From the NCBI GenBank assembly GCA_002350805.1, contig DEFO01000058.1:1-64000 (forward strand): a DNA stretch of 64,000 nt, in the 5' to 3' direction. The notes beneath the pieces are model-generated. The model did not search any database, was not told where the DNA came from, and saw nothing but the letters and a program-made list of their open reading frames with translations. The translations under genes were made by a program, and so were the position numbers. Positions 1 through 8,179 of the stretch are shown piece after piece (the first letter of the stretch is position 1; each line of letters opens with the position of its first letter). Source of the stretch: Prevotella sp. UBA2850 (lineage in GTDB: Bacteria; Bacteroidota; Bacteroidia; Bacteroidales; Bacteroidaceae).

Positions 1-142
1 TGTCTACCCTGTGCCGGACATCACACCATAAAGGAACGACACCGGCAACAGCTTCTTGTACTACCTACTTTTTCTGTCTATGTAAATCTTTCAATGAACT
101 CGTTTCAATGATGCCAGCAGGGGGCTTCCCTGAAAGCGGATG

Positions 143-173
143 CAAAGGTACGGCTTTTTTCCGGAACACCAAA
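143..173 (-). promoter_or_regulatory. Leftward promoter for a gene beyond the left edge
   Basis: On the minus strand a TACCTTTG -7 element (143-150) lies 19 bp from a TTTG -33 element (170-173), a full match to the Bacteroidota primary sigma consensus. It fires leftward, so positions 1-140 would be the 5' leader of an off-window gene. I see no start codon with an open frame in that leader and no recognisable riboswitch. Confidence 0.6.
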
Positions 174-333
174 CTTTTTCCATGGAAATTTTTCAATTTA
201 ACATAAATTTACAGGCAAAATTGACTTGCATCAAGGCAAGGGACAGGCACACCTTATTATATTATAAATATAGGGACGGGGAAAAGCGGGGAAGCACAGG
301 AGAAGGCAGAGAGACAGATTCAGTGCCATTCGC

Positions 334-364
334 TTTGCAGTTCTGCATTTTTTTCGTATCTTTG
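334..364 (+). promoter_or_regulatory. Promoter of the aspartyl protease gene
   Basis: TTTG (334-337), a 19-bp spacer and TATCTTTG (357-364) match the Bacteroidota consensus. The ATG of the gene is at 372, only 7 bases after the -7 element, so the transcript would have almost no 5' leader. Confidence 0.7.
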
Positions 365-371
365 CACCAGC

Positions 372-1550
372 ATGAAAGCTAGAATAAAGACCATCCTGCT
401 GTTCATCTTTGTCTTTTGCTTGGGCGCACAGGCACAGATGCACCGCTACTCCGTCAACTTCAACGTGTCGGAGAAGGACTTTGTCGACACCATTCCCATC
501 CGTTTCATCGACGATCAGATCTATATAGAGGTGGAAATGGCCAATGGCGACAAGCGCCTGTTCAATTTCGACACGGGTTCGAGCCAGGGCATGGTCTACT
601 ACGAGGGACGTATCGACACGAACGACGAGTTGGGCAACATCGTATCGAAAGACGCCAACGGTCGCAAGGACACGGTAAAGGTGATACGCATTCCCGAATT
701 CAAAATGGGTAGCATCACGATTGCCAACTATGTGGCTACGGTGATCAACCAGCCCCATGGGCGCCGTAACTACGATGCCATTCTTGGATTTGACCTGCTG
801 AACAAGGGACTGCTTTGCAAGATTGACGTGCGCAACCGGCGGATGATTCTGACCGACCGCAAGCATTTCTTCAAGCAGGAAGGCGGCTATGAGGTACGCT
901 ACAAGCTGCGCTGGTTTGTGCCTCACGTGTGGATCAGTCCTTTCATCCGCCATGTTGATGAGATCTTGTTCGACACGGGCACGCGCCAGTTCTATTCGAT
1001 GAACAAGCAGAGTTTCGACAAGCACGCCTTCAAGAGCCATCAGGTGAACGACCAGGTGGAGGGCCGCAGCCGCGGACACCTGAGCATCGGCAACTATGGT
1101 GCCGAAGAGGTCGACGAGGTGGTGTTCCTGAAGCTGGACCGTCTGAAGTGGGGCGAGTTTGCGTTCAACAATGTGAGCAGCCTCACCACGCAGGGCGGCT
1201 CGCGCCTGGGAGCGGCGATGCTGAACTACGGCAGTCTGATTATCAACCCGCTGAAGAAGAGGATGTTGTTCCAACCCTACAACGACGCCGACACGTGCGA
1301 GGTGCGCAACAAGCAGTTCGACATGGCCTTCGTGCCTGTAGACGGCAAGGCAGCGGTAGGCCTGATTCGCGACACCTGCGACGAATATAAGCAGGGCATG
1401 CGCCAGGGCGACATCATCCTACGCATCAACGACGACGATATCCCTGATTTCCAGTCGTTTGTACACTATCCTTTCGTGGAGGGCGAGACCTACACCTTCA
1501 TCCTGCTCGACCAGAAAGGATTTAAGAAGACCGTAAAATCAATAAGATAG
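372..1550 (+). CDS. Two-lobed aspartyl protease family protein with C-terminal PDZ-like domain
   Basis: The 392-residue exported protein starts with a signal peptide (about residues 1-21, ending A-Q-A). Two aspartyl protease motifs are visible, FDTGS at 66-70 and FDTGT at 200-204, so the protein carries two retropepsin-like lobes, as in clan AA proteases. The last 65 or so residues (GMRQGDIILRINDDDI) look like a PDZ domain. Family knowledge suggests a periplasmic or surface aspartic peptidase; the substrate is unknown. The start is fixed by the signal peptide, and a consensus promoter ends 7 bases upstream. The gene is monocistronic: a hairpin follows the stop and the next gene converges. Confidence 0.85.
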   Translation: MKARIKTILLFIFVFCLGAQAQMHRYSVNFNVSEKDFVDTIPIRFIDDQIYIEVEMANGDKRLFNFDTGSSQGMVYYEGRIDTNDELGNIVSKDANGRKDTVKVIRIPEFKMGSITIANYVATVINQPHGRRNYDAILGFDLLNKGLLCKIDVRNRRMILTDRKHFFKQEGGYEVRYKLRWFVPHVWISPFIRHVDEILFDTGTRQFYSMNKQSFDKHAFKSHQVNDQVEGRSRGHLSIGNYGAEEVDEVVFLKLDRLKWGEFAFNNVSSLTTQGGSRLGAAMLNYGSLIINPLKKRMLFQPYNDADTCEVRNKQFDMAFVPVDGKAAVGLIRDTCDEYKQGMRQGDIILRINDDDIPDFQSFVHYPFVEGETYTFILLDQKGFKKTVKSIR

Positions 1551-1572
1551 GAGCCAAGAAACTCCTGGCTCC
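1550..1572 (+). terminator. Hairpin after the aspartyl protease gene
   Basis: GGAGCCA (1550-1556) and TGGCTCC (1566-1572) form a perfect 7-bp stem with a 9-base loop starting at the last base of the stop codon. The following U-tract is weak. It is followed by heptamer repeats of the TTGAACC type (about 1577-1600). Confidence 0.45.
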
Positions 1573-1613
1573 TTACACCTTGAACTTTGAACCTTGAACT
1601 GCACAAAGTGCTC

Positions 1614-3443
1614 CTATTTCTTTCCCTTCGTGCGCGTCACGTCATACTTACGGAAGAAGTACTCGGCGGCAATAGCATCAGAGAGGTTGGTGTATTTGTC
1701 GTCCCACAGGAAGCCTTCGCCCCCACTGGGCACATAATAGTTGTTGGAGGGCACCTTGCTGATGCAGCCCTTCGTGCCATCAGAGTATTTCACCTCTAAG
1801 TATTTCGTTTTCTGATGGTCGGGAGTGTCGAAGGGAACAGGAATCTTGTCAATCCAACTGGTGTCCCATTCGCCGGTGGTATAAGTGATTCCAATCGACT
1901 CCAAGCTGACGTCGGGATTCTCGGCAATAGCCTCCTCGCGCTTGCGTTTTGCCTCCCGCTGCGCCTCTTGTCGTGCCATTTCAGCCCTACTCTTGGCTTT
2001 GATGCTTTCCTCGTAAGCCTCATATCTGCGTTTCACGCTCTTTGCCTCTTGCTGTTGCTTGTTCAGTTTGGTTCGCAGCACCGGCGAGGCCTTGCTGAAG
2101 AACTGGCCGTAGCCATGCTGGCTGCTCATATTGCAGGCGCTGATGGCATTCCTCAACAGCCGCTCGTCCTCTTCCATGCCCGGGAAACTCACCTCGGGTA
2201 TCTTTCCTGTTCGGAAGAGGCCTAAGGTCAGCGCCGAAAACATGCTGCTCACGCTGTTTGCCCACGATGCCATGTGGTCTATCTTCCAGTCATACACGGG
2301 AATATGTCTGTCCAATGCCTCGCAAACTGTATAGAAGGCCTCCACTTCGCGGGCCAGACTCACTTTGTTATTGGGGTCGTACTGATACTTTTTAGAATAA
2401 TTCTCAACGAACTCGCGGGGGAACTTCTCGCTCCGCATGGTGGAAAGGTCTCCTTTCTCAGCCGTGGCGAGGGCACGCGCGTGGACGGCTTGCAATGTCT
2501 GGCAGTCTTTGTTGTAGAGGGCCAGTTTTCGCGGGTTCACGATGGCAGGCAGGTCGGGATAGCGGTTCTCCACGGTGATGATTTCCTCGAATTTCGAAGC
2601 CTTGGCAGCCTCGTTGCGTGCCAGTTGCTCGTATCTCGTCTTCACCAGGTCCTTACGATTGGCAAAGCGGCTGCGGAACAGCACGATATCGTTATAGTCG
2701 GAGGCCTGACGGGCACAGTGGTTAGCCAGATAGTCGTAGAGTTCCTTGTGGCGGGCAATGTCCTCCATGTTGTTCTGCAGCGAGTTGATGTCAATCTTGA
2801 TGCTGCCTTTGTCCAGAGCCTGCTTGAGCACATCGAACTGCCCGTCGGCAATCAGCTTGTAGACAGCGTCCTCGCCCTTCTTGTCCGAATGGCGCAGGTT
2901 GATGCCCTGCTGCACGAAATAATGCGCCAGATACCTGTTGCCCGTATCCATGGCAAAGTCCATCAGCGTACCGCCGTTGCTGTTGAAAGTGTTCACCGAC
3001 GCCCCGGCACTAATCATCAGGATCAGCACATTGTTCGAGATATAGTCAGGACTGAACCGCCCGCCCAGGAAGTCGTAGTTTGTGCGTATGAGATAGGCCA
3101 TCGGCGGCAGCAGGGAGCTGTAGCGCAGGTTAATGTCGAAGTCGGGCCTGGAGATGAAGGCGCTGAGCAGCTGCTCGGCATTCCCGCACTCCTGCTTCTT
3201 ATGCGTGGCTAAATAGTCGAGCACCAGATAGATGGGTGTCTTGCCACCATAAGGTTCTTTCACGCTCTTCGCCGAAGCGATGGTGTCCTTGCATGCAGCG
3301 ACAGTCATCCTGCCGGCAAGGGTCTGCTCGATGGCGGTGTGGAGGGTTGTCTTGCCTTTGGAGCGTTTCAGCGAGTCGAAGCTCTGTGCCTGGGCGAAAA
3401 GAGCTGTCAGGCACAGAATGGCTATCAGGGCTTTTCTCATCAT
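1614..3443 (-). CDS. Exported ankyrin-repeat-like protein with charged coiled coil
   Basis: The 609-residue protein has a signal peptide (ends about residue 20, AQA-Q). Residues about 60-240 show ankyrin-type patterns (DYISNNVLILMISAGASVN, GGTLMDFAMDTGNRYLAHY, GEDAVYKLIADGQFDVLKQAL). Residues about 440-510 form a Lys/Arg/Glu/Ala-rich coiled coil. No catalytic motif was recognised; a protein-protein interaction role in the periplasm is inferred. It starts 9 bp after the stop of the upstream gene, so the two probably form one operon driven from 4451-4458. A start one Met later (3440) is equally possible. Confidence 0.65.
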   Translation of the reverse strand: MMRKALIAILCLTALFAQAQSFDSLKRSKGKTTLHTAIEQTLAGRMTVAACKDTIASAKSVKEPYGGKTPIYLVLDYLATHKKQECGNAEQLLSAFISRPDFDINLRYSSLLPPMAYLIRTNYDFLGGRFSPDYISNNVLILMISAGASVNTFNSNGGTLMDFAMDTGNRYLAHYFVQQGINLRHSDKKGEDAVYKLIADGQFDVLKQALDKGSIKIDINSLQNNMEDIARHKELYDYLANHCARQASDYNDIVLFRSRFANRKDLVKTRYEQLARNEAAKASKFEEIITVENRYPDLPAIVNPRKLALYNKDCQTLQAVHARALATAEKGDLSTMRSEKFPREFVENYSKKYQYDPNNKVSLAREVEAFYTVCEALDRHIPVYDWKIDHMASWANSVSSMFSALTLGLFRTGKIPEVSFPGMEEDERLLRNAISACNMSSQHGYGQFFSKASPVLRTKLNKQQQEAKSVKRRYEAYEESIKAKSRAEMARQEAQREAKRKREEAIAENPDVSLESIGITYTTGEWDTSWIDKIPVPFDTPDHQKTKYLEVKYSDGTKGCISKVPSNNYYVPSGGEGFLWDDKYTNLSDAIAAEYFFRKYDVTRTKGKK

Positions 3444-3452
3444 ATATCGTGA

Positions 3453-4418
3453 TTATTGTTCCTCACTATAGAAGGTAAGACCTTTCTTTATATAGGTTTT
3501 CTGGAGTTTCGGATCAGTGGGGAGCAGTTTACCGTCGACGATTGCCCATGTCTGGTTACCATCCTCGGCGATACCGTCAATATCTCCGTTCACTTCCAGA
3601 CAGAAAGCCTTAAAGAGATTCTCGAAAATCTCTTTTACCTGCTTGTTCCAGCGTTTCCGAGTAATACCTATCAAGATATTCTCTGCACCTGGCTCGCTAA
3701 GCAACTTGATTACGTATTTTCCACCAGGGACGGGATTGTTGGTGTATTGCTCCACAACTCCTTTAGCATCAAGCCATTCAGCCTCGCCATTCTTCACGAG
3801 TTCCTCATACGTTTTTACCTTCGAGACTTTATCCGAGAAATAATCATTCAGTTTCTTGCGGAAATTCTTGCGCTCAGCCTCATCAAGGTTGGCATGCACA
3901 AGAAACTTGCCTACGAGCGTCTTTTGCAAGGTCAAAGATGCTGCCTCATTCCGATATTCCGAATATGCGTCAGAATACTGTTGGTCAAAACCAGTATTCT
4001 TTTTCCAATAGAAGCCAAGAATCTTATTATGAAGGTCCTGGAATACAATCATTACATTAGAGTCGTGGAACTCGAAACGAAGTTTGCAGTATAGCTTATT
4101 GGCATCATAGGTCATCATTTCCTGATAAAACTGCGTGAGAGGCAGCACCACGTCATAACTGACTTCCGATGATGACTCGTCGATGGCATCCACCTTGGCA
4201 TCCTCAGGCACAAATCCATAACGTTTCATGAAATTAATGCTCTTAGCGACAATGTCTTTTTTGGTTTCTTTGGTTTTGATGATGGCTGCATAGTTCTTGC
4301 CGTCAGGACCACCAGGCATATTATAATTAGGCCTCGGCTGAAAGCCAAGCGTCATTTTCTGCCCACACATCAACATGCAATGGAACAACAGGACAATCGT
4401 AAATAATGCTTTTTTCAT
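3453..4418 (-). CDS. Exported protein of unknown function
   Basis: The 321-residue protein begins with a signal peptide (MKKALFTIVLLFHCMLMCG) and has no membrane segment after it. A KNYAAIIKTKETKKDI stretch followed by a mixed alpha/beta region recalls the small DUF4468-type exported domains of Bacteroidota, but I cannot assign a family with confidence. It is the first gene of a two-gene operon with the ankyrin protein; its promoter lies just upstream. Function unknown. Confidence 0.6.
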   Translation of the reverse strand: MKKALFTIVLLFHCMLMCGQKMTLGFQPRPNYNMPGGPDGKNYAAIIKTKETKKDIVAKSINFMKRYGFVPEDAKVDAIDESSSEVSYDVVLPLTQFYQEMMTYDANKLYCKLRFEFHDSNVMIVFQDLHNKILGFYWKKNTGFDQQYSDAYSEYRNEAASLTLQKTLVGKFLVHANLDEAERKNFRKKLNDYFSDKVSKVKTYEELVKNGEAEWLDAKGVVEQYTNNPVPGGKYVIKLLSEPGAENILIGITRKRWNKQVKEIFENLFKAFCLEVNGDIDGIAEDGNQTWAIVDGKLLPTDPKLQKTYIKKGLTFYSEEQ

Positions 4419-4450
4419 GATGACAGGTTTTAAAATTACAACTATGTTTG

Positions 4451-4479
4451 CAAAGATACTTAAAAAAATGGAAAGACAA
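4451..4479 (-). promoter_or_regulatory. Promoter of the 4418-1614 operon
   Basis: On the minus strand TATCTTTG (4451-4458) is an exact -7 element. A TTG at 4477-4479, 18 bp away, is a plausible but weaker -33. Confidence 0.5.
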
Positions 4480-4499
4480 GAAAAAAAGGATGAAATTAT

Positions 4500-4803
4500 A
4501 ACAGGACGCAGCGGAGCTGCTGGTTCAAGGAACCCCTCTCCATCTCCCCCGAGGGGGAGAGTAGTGGCCCACAGATTGACACAGATTTCTACCGATTCTT
4601 TTATTTTAAAGTCACACAGATCGCACGGACGACACAGATATAAAGTCCTGAAGGACTTTCACTTAAAGAGAGAATAAATCTGTGGGCTCTGTGTAATCTG
4701 TGTGACATTTCTCACCTTGAACGCGCGTAGCGCATTTGAACCTTGAACCTTGAACCGTCTCCTGTTCTCTCCCCCTCGGGGGAGCCGGAGGGGGGGCTGA
4801 ACC
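4500..4803. repeat. Intergenic repeat mosaic (GC palindrome, CACAGATT and TTGAACC units)
   Basis: This gap holds no gene. It contains two GC palindromes (CTCCCCCGAGGGGGAG at about 4544 and its complement form at about 4770), degenerate CACAGATT-type units (about 4569-4640 and 4690-4712), and TTGAACC heptamers (about 4734-4757). The module AGCGGAGCTGCTGGTTCAAGG-like at about 4508 recurs at about 9963 and 47288. Confidence 0.7.
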
Positions 4804-4811
4804 TTTCACCG

Positions 4812-6410
4812 TCAGCTCTGCTGCCTTTCCCCGACCTCTTTTCCTTTGATGCGTGTCTTATTGGCTCTCACGGAGCTTTCGGTGAGCACGAGGGTGCGCA
4901 TCACGTCCTCGTCGGTCATGCCCATGTCGTAGAGGATGAGGAAGGTCTTCTGGCGTGGGGTCAGCTCGTCGTAGTCGTTCTCTATATGTCGGACGAACTC
5001 GGGATGCCTCAGCTTGTAATAGAGCACGAAGTGCACAAAGTCGTCCTTGGTCCATGTCAGGGTGTTGCCGCCATCCACGTTGATGCTCTCATAGAGCCGC
5101 TGGCCCTCAGCCAGCAGTTTCTCGTGTTTCTGCTCGAAGCCCGTCATGTCGCGGCTCAGCCGGTCCAGCTGTTTCTTGTTGCTCTCATTCTCCTGCTGCA
5201 GCTGTTCCATGGCTCTCGCCTTCTGCTCCAGTTCCTCGCTCATGGCAGCTATCCGGCGGCGGTTCTTCCGCTTCTTCCGTACTGTCCAAACGGCAAGGAT
5301 AGCCACTGACAGCAGCAATGCGGCTATCACCCATGCTGCCCGTCCTTGCTTCTCGCGCAGCTGCTCGTTGGCAAGTTCTTTCTCAAACAGTTCCTGCTGC
5401 CCTTTTATGTTCTCCTCTTTCTGCTGTCGGTGCAGGCTGTCCTTCAATGCTGCCGCCCACAAGTCCAGCTCATGCGCAGCCTTATAGTCGCCCTCCTCTG
5501 TCTTGGCTTTCGCCATACCCTTCACCACATTCGCTTTCAGACTGAGATTGGTTGTCTGCAAAGCCTTGTGCCACATCTCGTCAGCCTTTTCTTTATTTCC
5601 TTCTTTCTGATAAATCTGGGCAAGAGCACGATATGCATAGGCATTGGGCTTCACCTCAACGGATTTCTGAAGATATTTTTTTGCCAGCTCATTATTTTGG
5701 TCATTATAAATCAGACCAATGTTACAATAGTGATTTGTCCTTTGCTGCTCAGGAACCGCAGGCAAATAAGGAAGCATCCTATTAATGAAATACTGTGCAG
5801 AATCCATATTGTCTATTGCATTATAGGAGGCTGCCAAGTTCATCAAATCTGTAGCAATGATTATAGAATCGTTCAGCTTCAATGCATAATTCAATGCTTG
5901 CTTTCCATTAAACAGAGCCAATTGAAACTCTTTGCCTACATGGTTAATTCCAGAAATAGCTTGATATATATAATGCAAAGCCCTTGTCGATTGTTTCTTA
6001 TTACTCAATGCAAGTCTTTCCGCTTTTTTTAAATATATTATAGCATTTTTTATATCACCAGCATCTTCAGACAAGCAACCTAGATAATAATATGCCCAAG
6101 TCACCTTTTCTTCATCATGATGTTTTTCAAAATAAGCAGTAGATTTTTTCAGTGGTTCTATTGACAAAACTTTTTTATACTGTCTAAAATCTGCTTGCGT
6201 TTTATAGAACCAATATAGTGCAATACTTTCTTCATCAAGGAGCTCTTCTGGGTTCATCTCATCTAATGCAATAGCAGCCTCTTCATTTTTTTTGCTATTC
6301 AATAACTGCTCAATACTATCAAGTTTTTTCTGTTGATCACTTTTCGAGCAACCAACAGCAATCATGCAAGTAAACAATGCAATCAACAAAAGCTGTGTTA
6401 TTTTTCTCAT
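4812..6410 (-). CDS. Membrane-spanning TPR protein with LuxR-like C-terminal HTH
   Basis: The 532-residue protein starts with a lipobox-like signal (IAVGC, Cys21). Tetratricopeptide-like helices fill about 30-330, one transmembrane helix lies at about 358-377, a coiled coil follows (about 385-440), and the C-terminus (about 485-525, ELTPRQKTFLILYDMGMTD then SSVRANKTRIK) looks like a LuxR/GerE-type helix-turn-helix. The layout suggests a periplasmic TPR sensor linked through the inner membrane to a cytoplasmic DNA-binding domain, a common Bacteroidota one-component design. Its targets are unknown. A consensus promoter lies upstream. A 45% AT-richer N-terminal half contrasts with the GC-richer C-terminal half. 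Confidence 0.75.
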   Translation of the reverse strand: MRKITQLLLIALFTCMIAVGCSKSDQQKKLDSIEQLLNSKKNEEAAIALDEMNPEELLDEESIALYWFYKTQADFRQYKKVLSIEPLKKSTAYFEKHHDEEKVTWAYYYLGCLSEDAGDIKNAIIYLKKAERLALSNKKQSTRALHYIYQAISGINHVGKEFQLALFNGKQALNYALKLNDSIIIATDLMNLAASYNAIDNMDSAQYFINRMLPYLPAVPEQQRTNHYCNIGLIYNDQNNELAKKYLQKSVEVKPNAYAYRALAQIYQKEGNKEKADEMWHKALQTTNLSLKANVVKGMAKAKTEEGDYKAAHELDLWAAALKDSLHRQQKEENIKGQQELFEKELANEQLREKQGRAAWVIAALLLSVAILAVWTVRKKRKNRRRIAAMSEELEQKARAMEQLQQENESNKKQLDRLSRDMTGFEQKHEKLLAEGQRLYESINVDGGNTLTWTKDDFVHFVLYYKLRHPEFVRHIENDYDELTPRQKTFLILYDMGMTDEDVMRTLVLTESSVRANKTRIKGKEVGERQQS

Positions 6411-6464
6411 ACTCTCTATTCTGTAGATTACTTAATGTAAATAACGGCAAAAAGTTGTCGCTTG

Positions 6465-6495
6465 CAAAGATACTAAATCTTTCTTTATTCTCAAA
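6465..6495 (-). promoter_or_regulatory. Promoter of the TPR-LuxR regulator
   Basis: On the minus strand TTTG (6492-6495), a 19-bp spacer and TATCTTTG (6465-6472) match consensus, predicting a leader of about 50 nt. Confidence 0.65.
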
Positions 6496-6654
6496 AAAAG
6501 AACATAGAATAATGAAAAACCTCTGCTACCAGGGTTACATGCTGTTGCATTTTAGCCCCCAAAGCCTTGTTGCAAAAAATGCAATTCGCTGAAATTCAGC
6601 TAAAAACCTCATTTTTCGAATGCAGCAAGCTCAAAAAAATAATCCCTTAAAAAC

Positions 6655-6685
6655 TTGGCTGAGAGATTTACGCTTCCTAATTTTG
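6655..6685 (+). promoter_or_regulatory. Promoter of the small lipoprotein gene
   Basis: TTG (6655-6657), a 20-bp spacer and TAATTTTG (6678-6685). The predicted start of transcription (about 6692) rules out the ATG at 6655 and supports a start at 6706 or 6730. Confidence 0.55.
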
Positions 6686-6705
6686 TTCTCGGAATTCCAA
6701 GCAAA

Positions 6706-6927
6706 ATGAACAAAAAACCAATAAGAAAAATGAAAAAAAGAATTGTCATCGCTGCAATCACGGCATTGATTCTTAGTGTATACTCTTGCACTGATAATAC
6801 CCATATTGACGAAATGGTGGAGGGACAAATAGGGGGCTCCGAGTCGAAAAACCCGACTTATCCCACTCCCGATGACCACAATCATTTAGAACAGGAAACT
6901 CCCCTTCCCCATTTTGACAAAGAATAA
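6706..6927 (+). CDS. Small lipoprotein of unknown function
   Basis: A 73-residue protein with a basic N-terminus, a hydrophobic signal and a lipobox-like LSVYSC, followed by a short, acidic, Pro-rich tail (PTYPTPDDHNH) and no fold. It may start at the second Met (6730, 65 residues); the in-frame ATG at 6655 lies inside the promoter. The tail end and stop codon belong to the first copy of a 100-bp repeat that also carries the next promoter. No family recognised. Confidence 0.55.
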   Translation: MNKKPIRKMKKRIVIAAITALILSVYSCTDNTHIDEMVEGQIGGSESKNPTYPTPDDHNHLEQETPLPHFDKE

Positions 6928-7013
6928 CAATCTTTATTCAATGATGTTTTATAATCTATAAAATGGTTTAAGAGATTTGGGGGATTGACTATTTTGCAAT
7001 AGTTTTGCCCCCA
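6914..7013 (+). promoter_or_regulatory. Promoter cassette, copy 1 (100-bp direct repeat)
   Basis: This 100-bp block recurs at 8028-8127 with two mismatches. It holds TTTG (6976-6979), a 20-bp spacer and TAGTTTTG (7000-7007), a full promoter. The spacer and -7 element sit in a hairpin: CTATT/AATAG inside GGGGG/CCCCC. It begins with the last codons of the upstream lipoprotein gene and drives the 7057-7982 genes. Confidence 0.75.
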
Positions 7014-7056
7014 ACATATTTAAACCTATATTATTAACCTCAAACATAAAGGAATT

Positions 7057-7362
7057 ATGAGAACTAAGAAACAAATTGCCCGCGCAGCAGTCATTCTGAC
7101 TATTGCTGCCACATCACTCAGCAGCTGTATCACACTTAGCGAGGGAGCAGCCATCTCTTCAAACCAGCCTATCGGACAGAAAATGGGCGAGGCCAAGTCA
7201 ACCATTTTCCTCTTCTCCTGGAGTTCGAAAGGCGAGCAGAACAATCTCCGCCAGGCAGCTGAGAACGGAGGCATCAAAAACATCACGCATGTTGAGTATA
7301 TCAACAAGTCGATCTTCGGCGGTTTTGTCATCGAACGCACAACACGTGTATACGGCGATTAA
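7057..7362 (+). CDS. TRL-like family small lipoprotein
   Basis: The 101-residue protein has a signal peptide with lipobox-like LSSC (Cys24). The rest matches what I know of the TRL-like family: SSNQPIGQKMGEA, AAENGGIKNITHVEY and a C-terminal hydrophobic/aromatic strand ending TRVYGD. Proteins of this family are short, exported and uncharacterised. It is the first gene after promoter cassette copy 1 and is followed 20 bp later by a barrel protein, so the two are probably co-transcribed. Confidence 0.7.
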   Translation: MRTKKQIARAAVILTIAATSLSSCITLSEGAAISSNQPIGQKMGEAKSTIFLFSWSSKGEQNNLRQAAENGGIKNITHVEYINKSIFGGFVIERTTRVYGD

Positions 7363-7382
7363 TCAATTCATGCTATTACAAT

Positions 7383-7982
7383 ATGAAACGGATCATCATT
7401 AGTCTTGCTTGCGCTTTTACATTTATAACTGGATGCTATGCGCAGAAAGAAAACAATTGGTATGCACGCACAAGCGTGGGAACAACAGCCTTCTGTAAAT
7501 TCCTCGACGGACTGAGTGTGTCTGCAGAATTCGGAAAGAAAGTGAAAAGAATGGAATTTGGCGGACGATTGTCTTATTTTGCCAACAAACTGAACGACAC
7601 TTCCACTCGGAGAATCATCATCAAGGACGAGGCTGGTCACATATCAGCAAGCCATGAAACGGTAAACGGGCATACCTTAACCCATGCCATGCTCTGTGCA
7701 CATGTCGGATTTGACGTGCTCCGTTCGGAGCGACACCACCTGACACCTTATCTGGAAGCGGGATATGCCATCATTACTGATTTCGAGGACATACGCACCG
7801 ACACTCCCAACGCTATGCAAGCGGCTCTCACATACAATCCCGGTGCCGAGTTTGAGGCATCTATCGGCATCAGATACGAATATAACATCGCAAAGACTCT
7901 GCAGTTGGGTGCATACTATGAGTACTATCCATTCATGCTGGAAAAGGACTTGATAGGCATGAGTATCAAAAAGTCCTTTTAG
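7383..7982 (+). CDS. Outer-membrane beta-barrel-like protein
   Basis: The 199-residue protein has a signal peptide (MKRIIISLACAFTFITGCYAQ); the Cys in FITGC could also be a lipidation site. Alternating amphipathic strands (LTPYLEAGYAIITDF, EASIGIRYEYNIAKTLQLGAYYEYYP) and a terminal Phe (IKKSF) indicate a small eight-strand type outer-membrane barrel. Function unknown. It follows the TRL-like gene by 20 bp. AT-rich alternative hairpins (CAATCTTT 8008-8015, AAAGATTG 8023-8030, CAATCTTT 8042-8049) after the stop may end the transcript. Confidence 0.65.
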   Translation: MKRIIISLACAFTFITGCYAQKENNWYARTSVGTTAFCKFLDGLSVSAEFGKKVKRMEFGGRLSYFANKLNDTSTRRIIIKDEAGHISASHETVNGHTLTHAMLCAHVGFDVLRSERHHLTPYLEAGYAIITDFEDIRTDTPNAMQAALTYNPGAEFEASIGIRYEYNIAKTLQLGAYYEYYPFMLEKDLIGMSIKKSF

Positions 7983-8027
7983 GACGAGGGATTATTGCGT
8001 TATGTCCCAATCTTTTTGATTTAAAGA

Positions 8028-8127
8028 TTGACAAAGAATAACAATCTTTATTCAATGATGCTTTATAATCTATAAAATGGTTTAAGGGATTTGGGGGATT
8101 GACTATTTTGCAATAGTTTTGCCCCCA
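8028..8127 (+). promoter_or_regulatory. Promoter cassette, copy 2 (100-bp direct repeat)
   Basis: Second copy of the 6914-7013 block, 98 of 100 bases identical. It contains TTTG (8090-8093), a 20-bp spacer and TAGTTTTG (8114-8121) in the same hairpin. It also retains the gacaaagaataa end of the upstream lipoprotein gene although no such gene precedes it here, which marks it as the derived copy. It drives the 8180 gene. Confidence 0.75.
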
Positions 8128-8179
8128 GATTTCTTTGAAACCTATAAAATCAACATTCACCTAAAAAAAAAACGAGATT

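Noticed and set aside
231..1274. A 347-codon minus-strand open frame
   Set aside because: It lies opposite the aspartyl protease gene, lacks any domain or signal pattern, and is explained by the base composition of the real gene.
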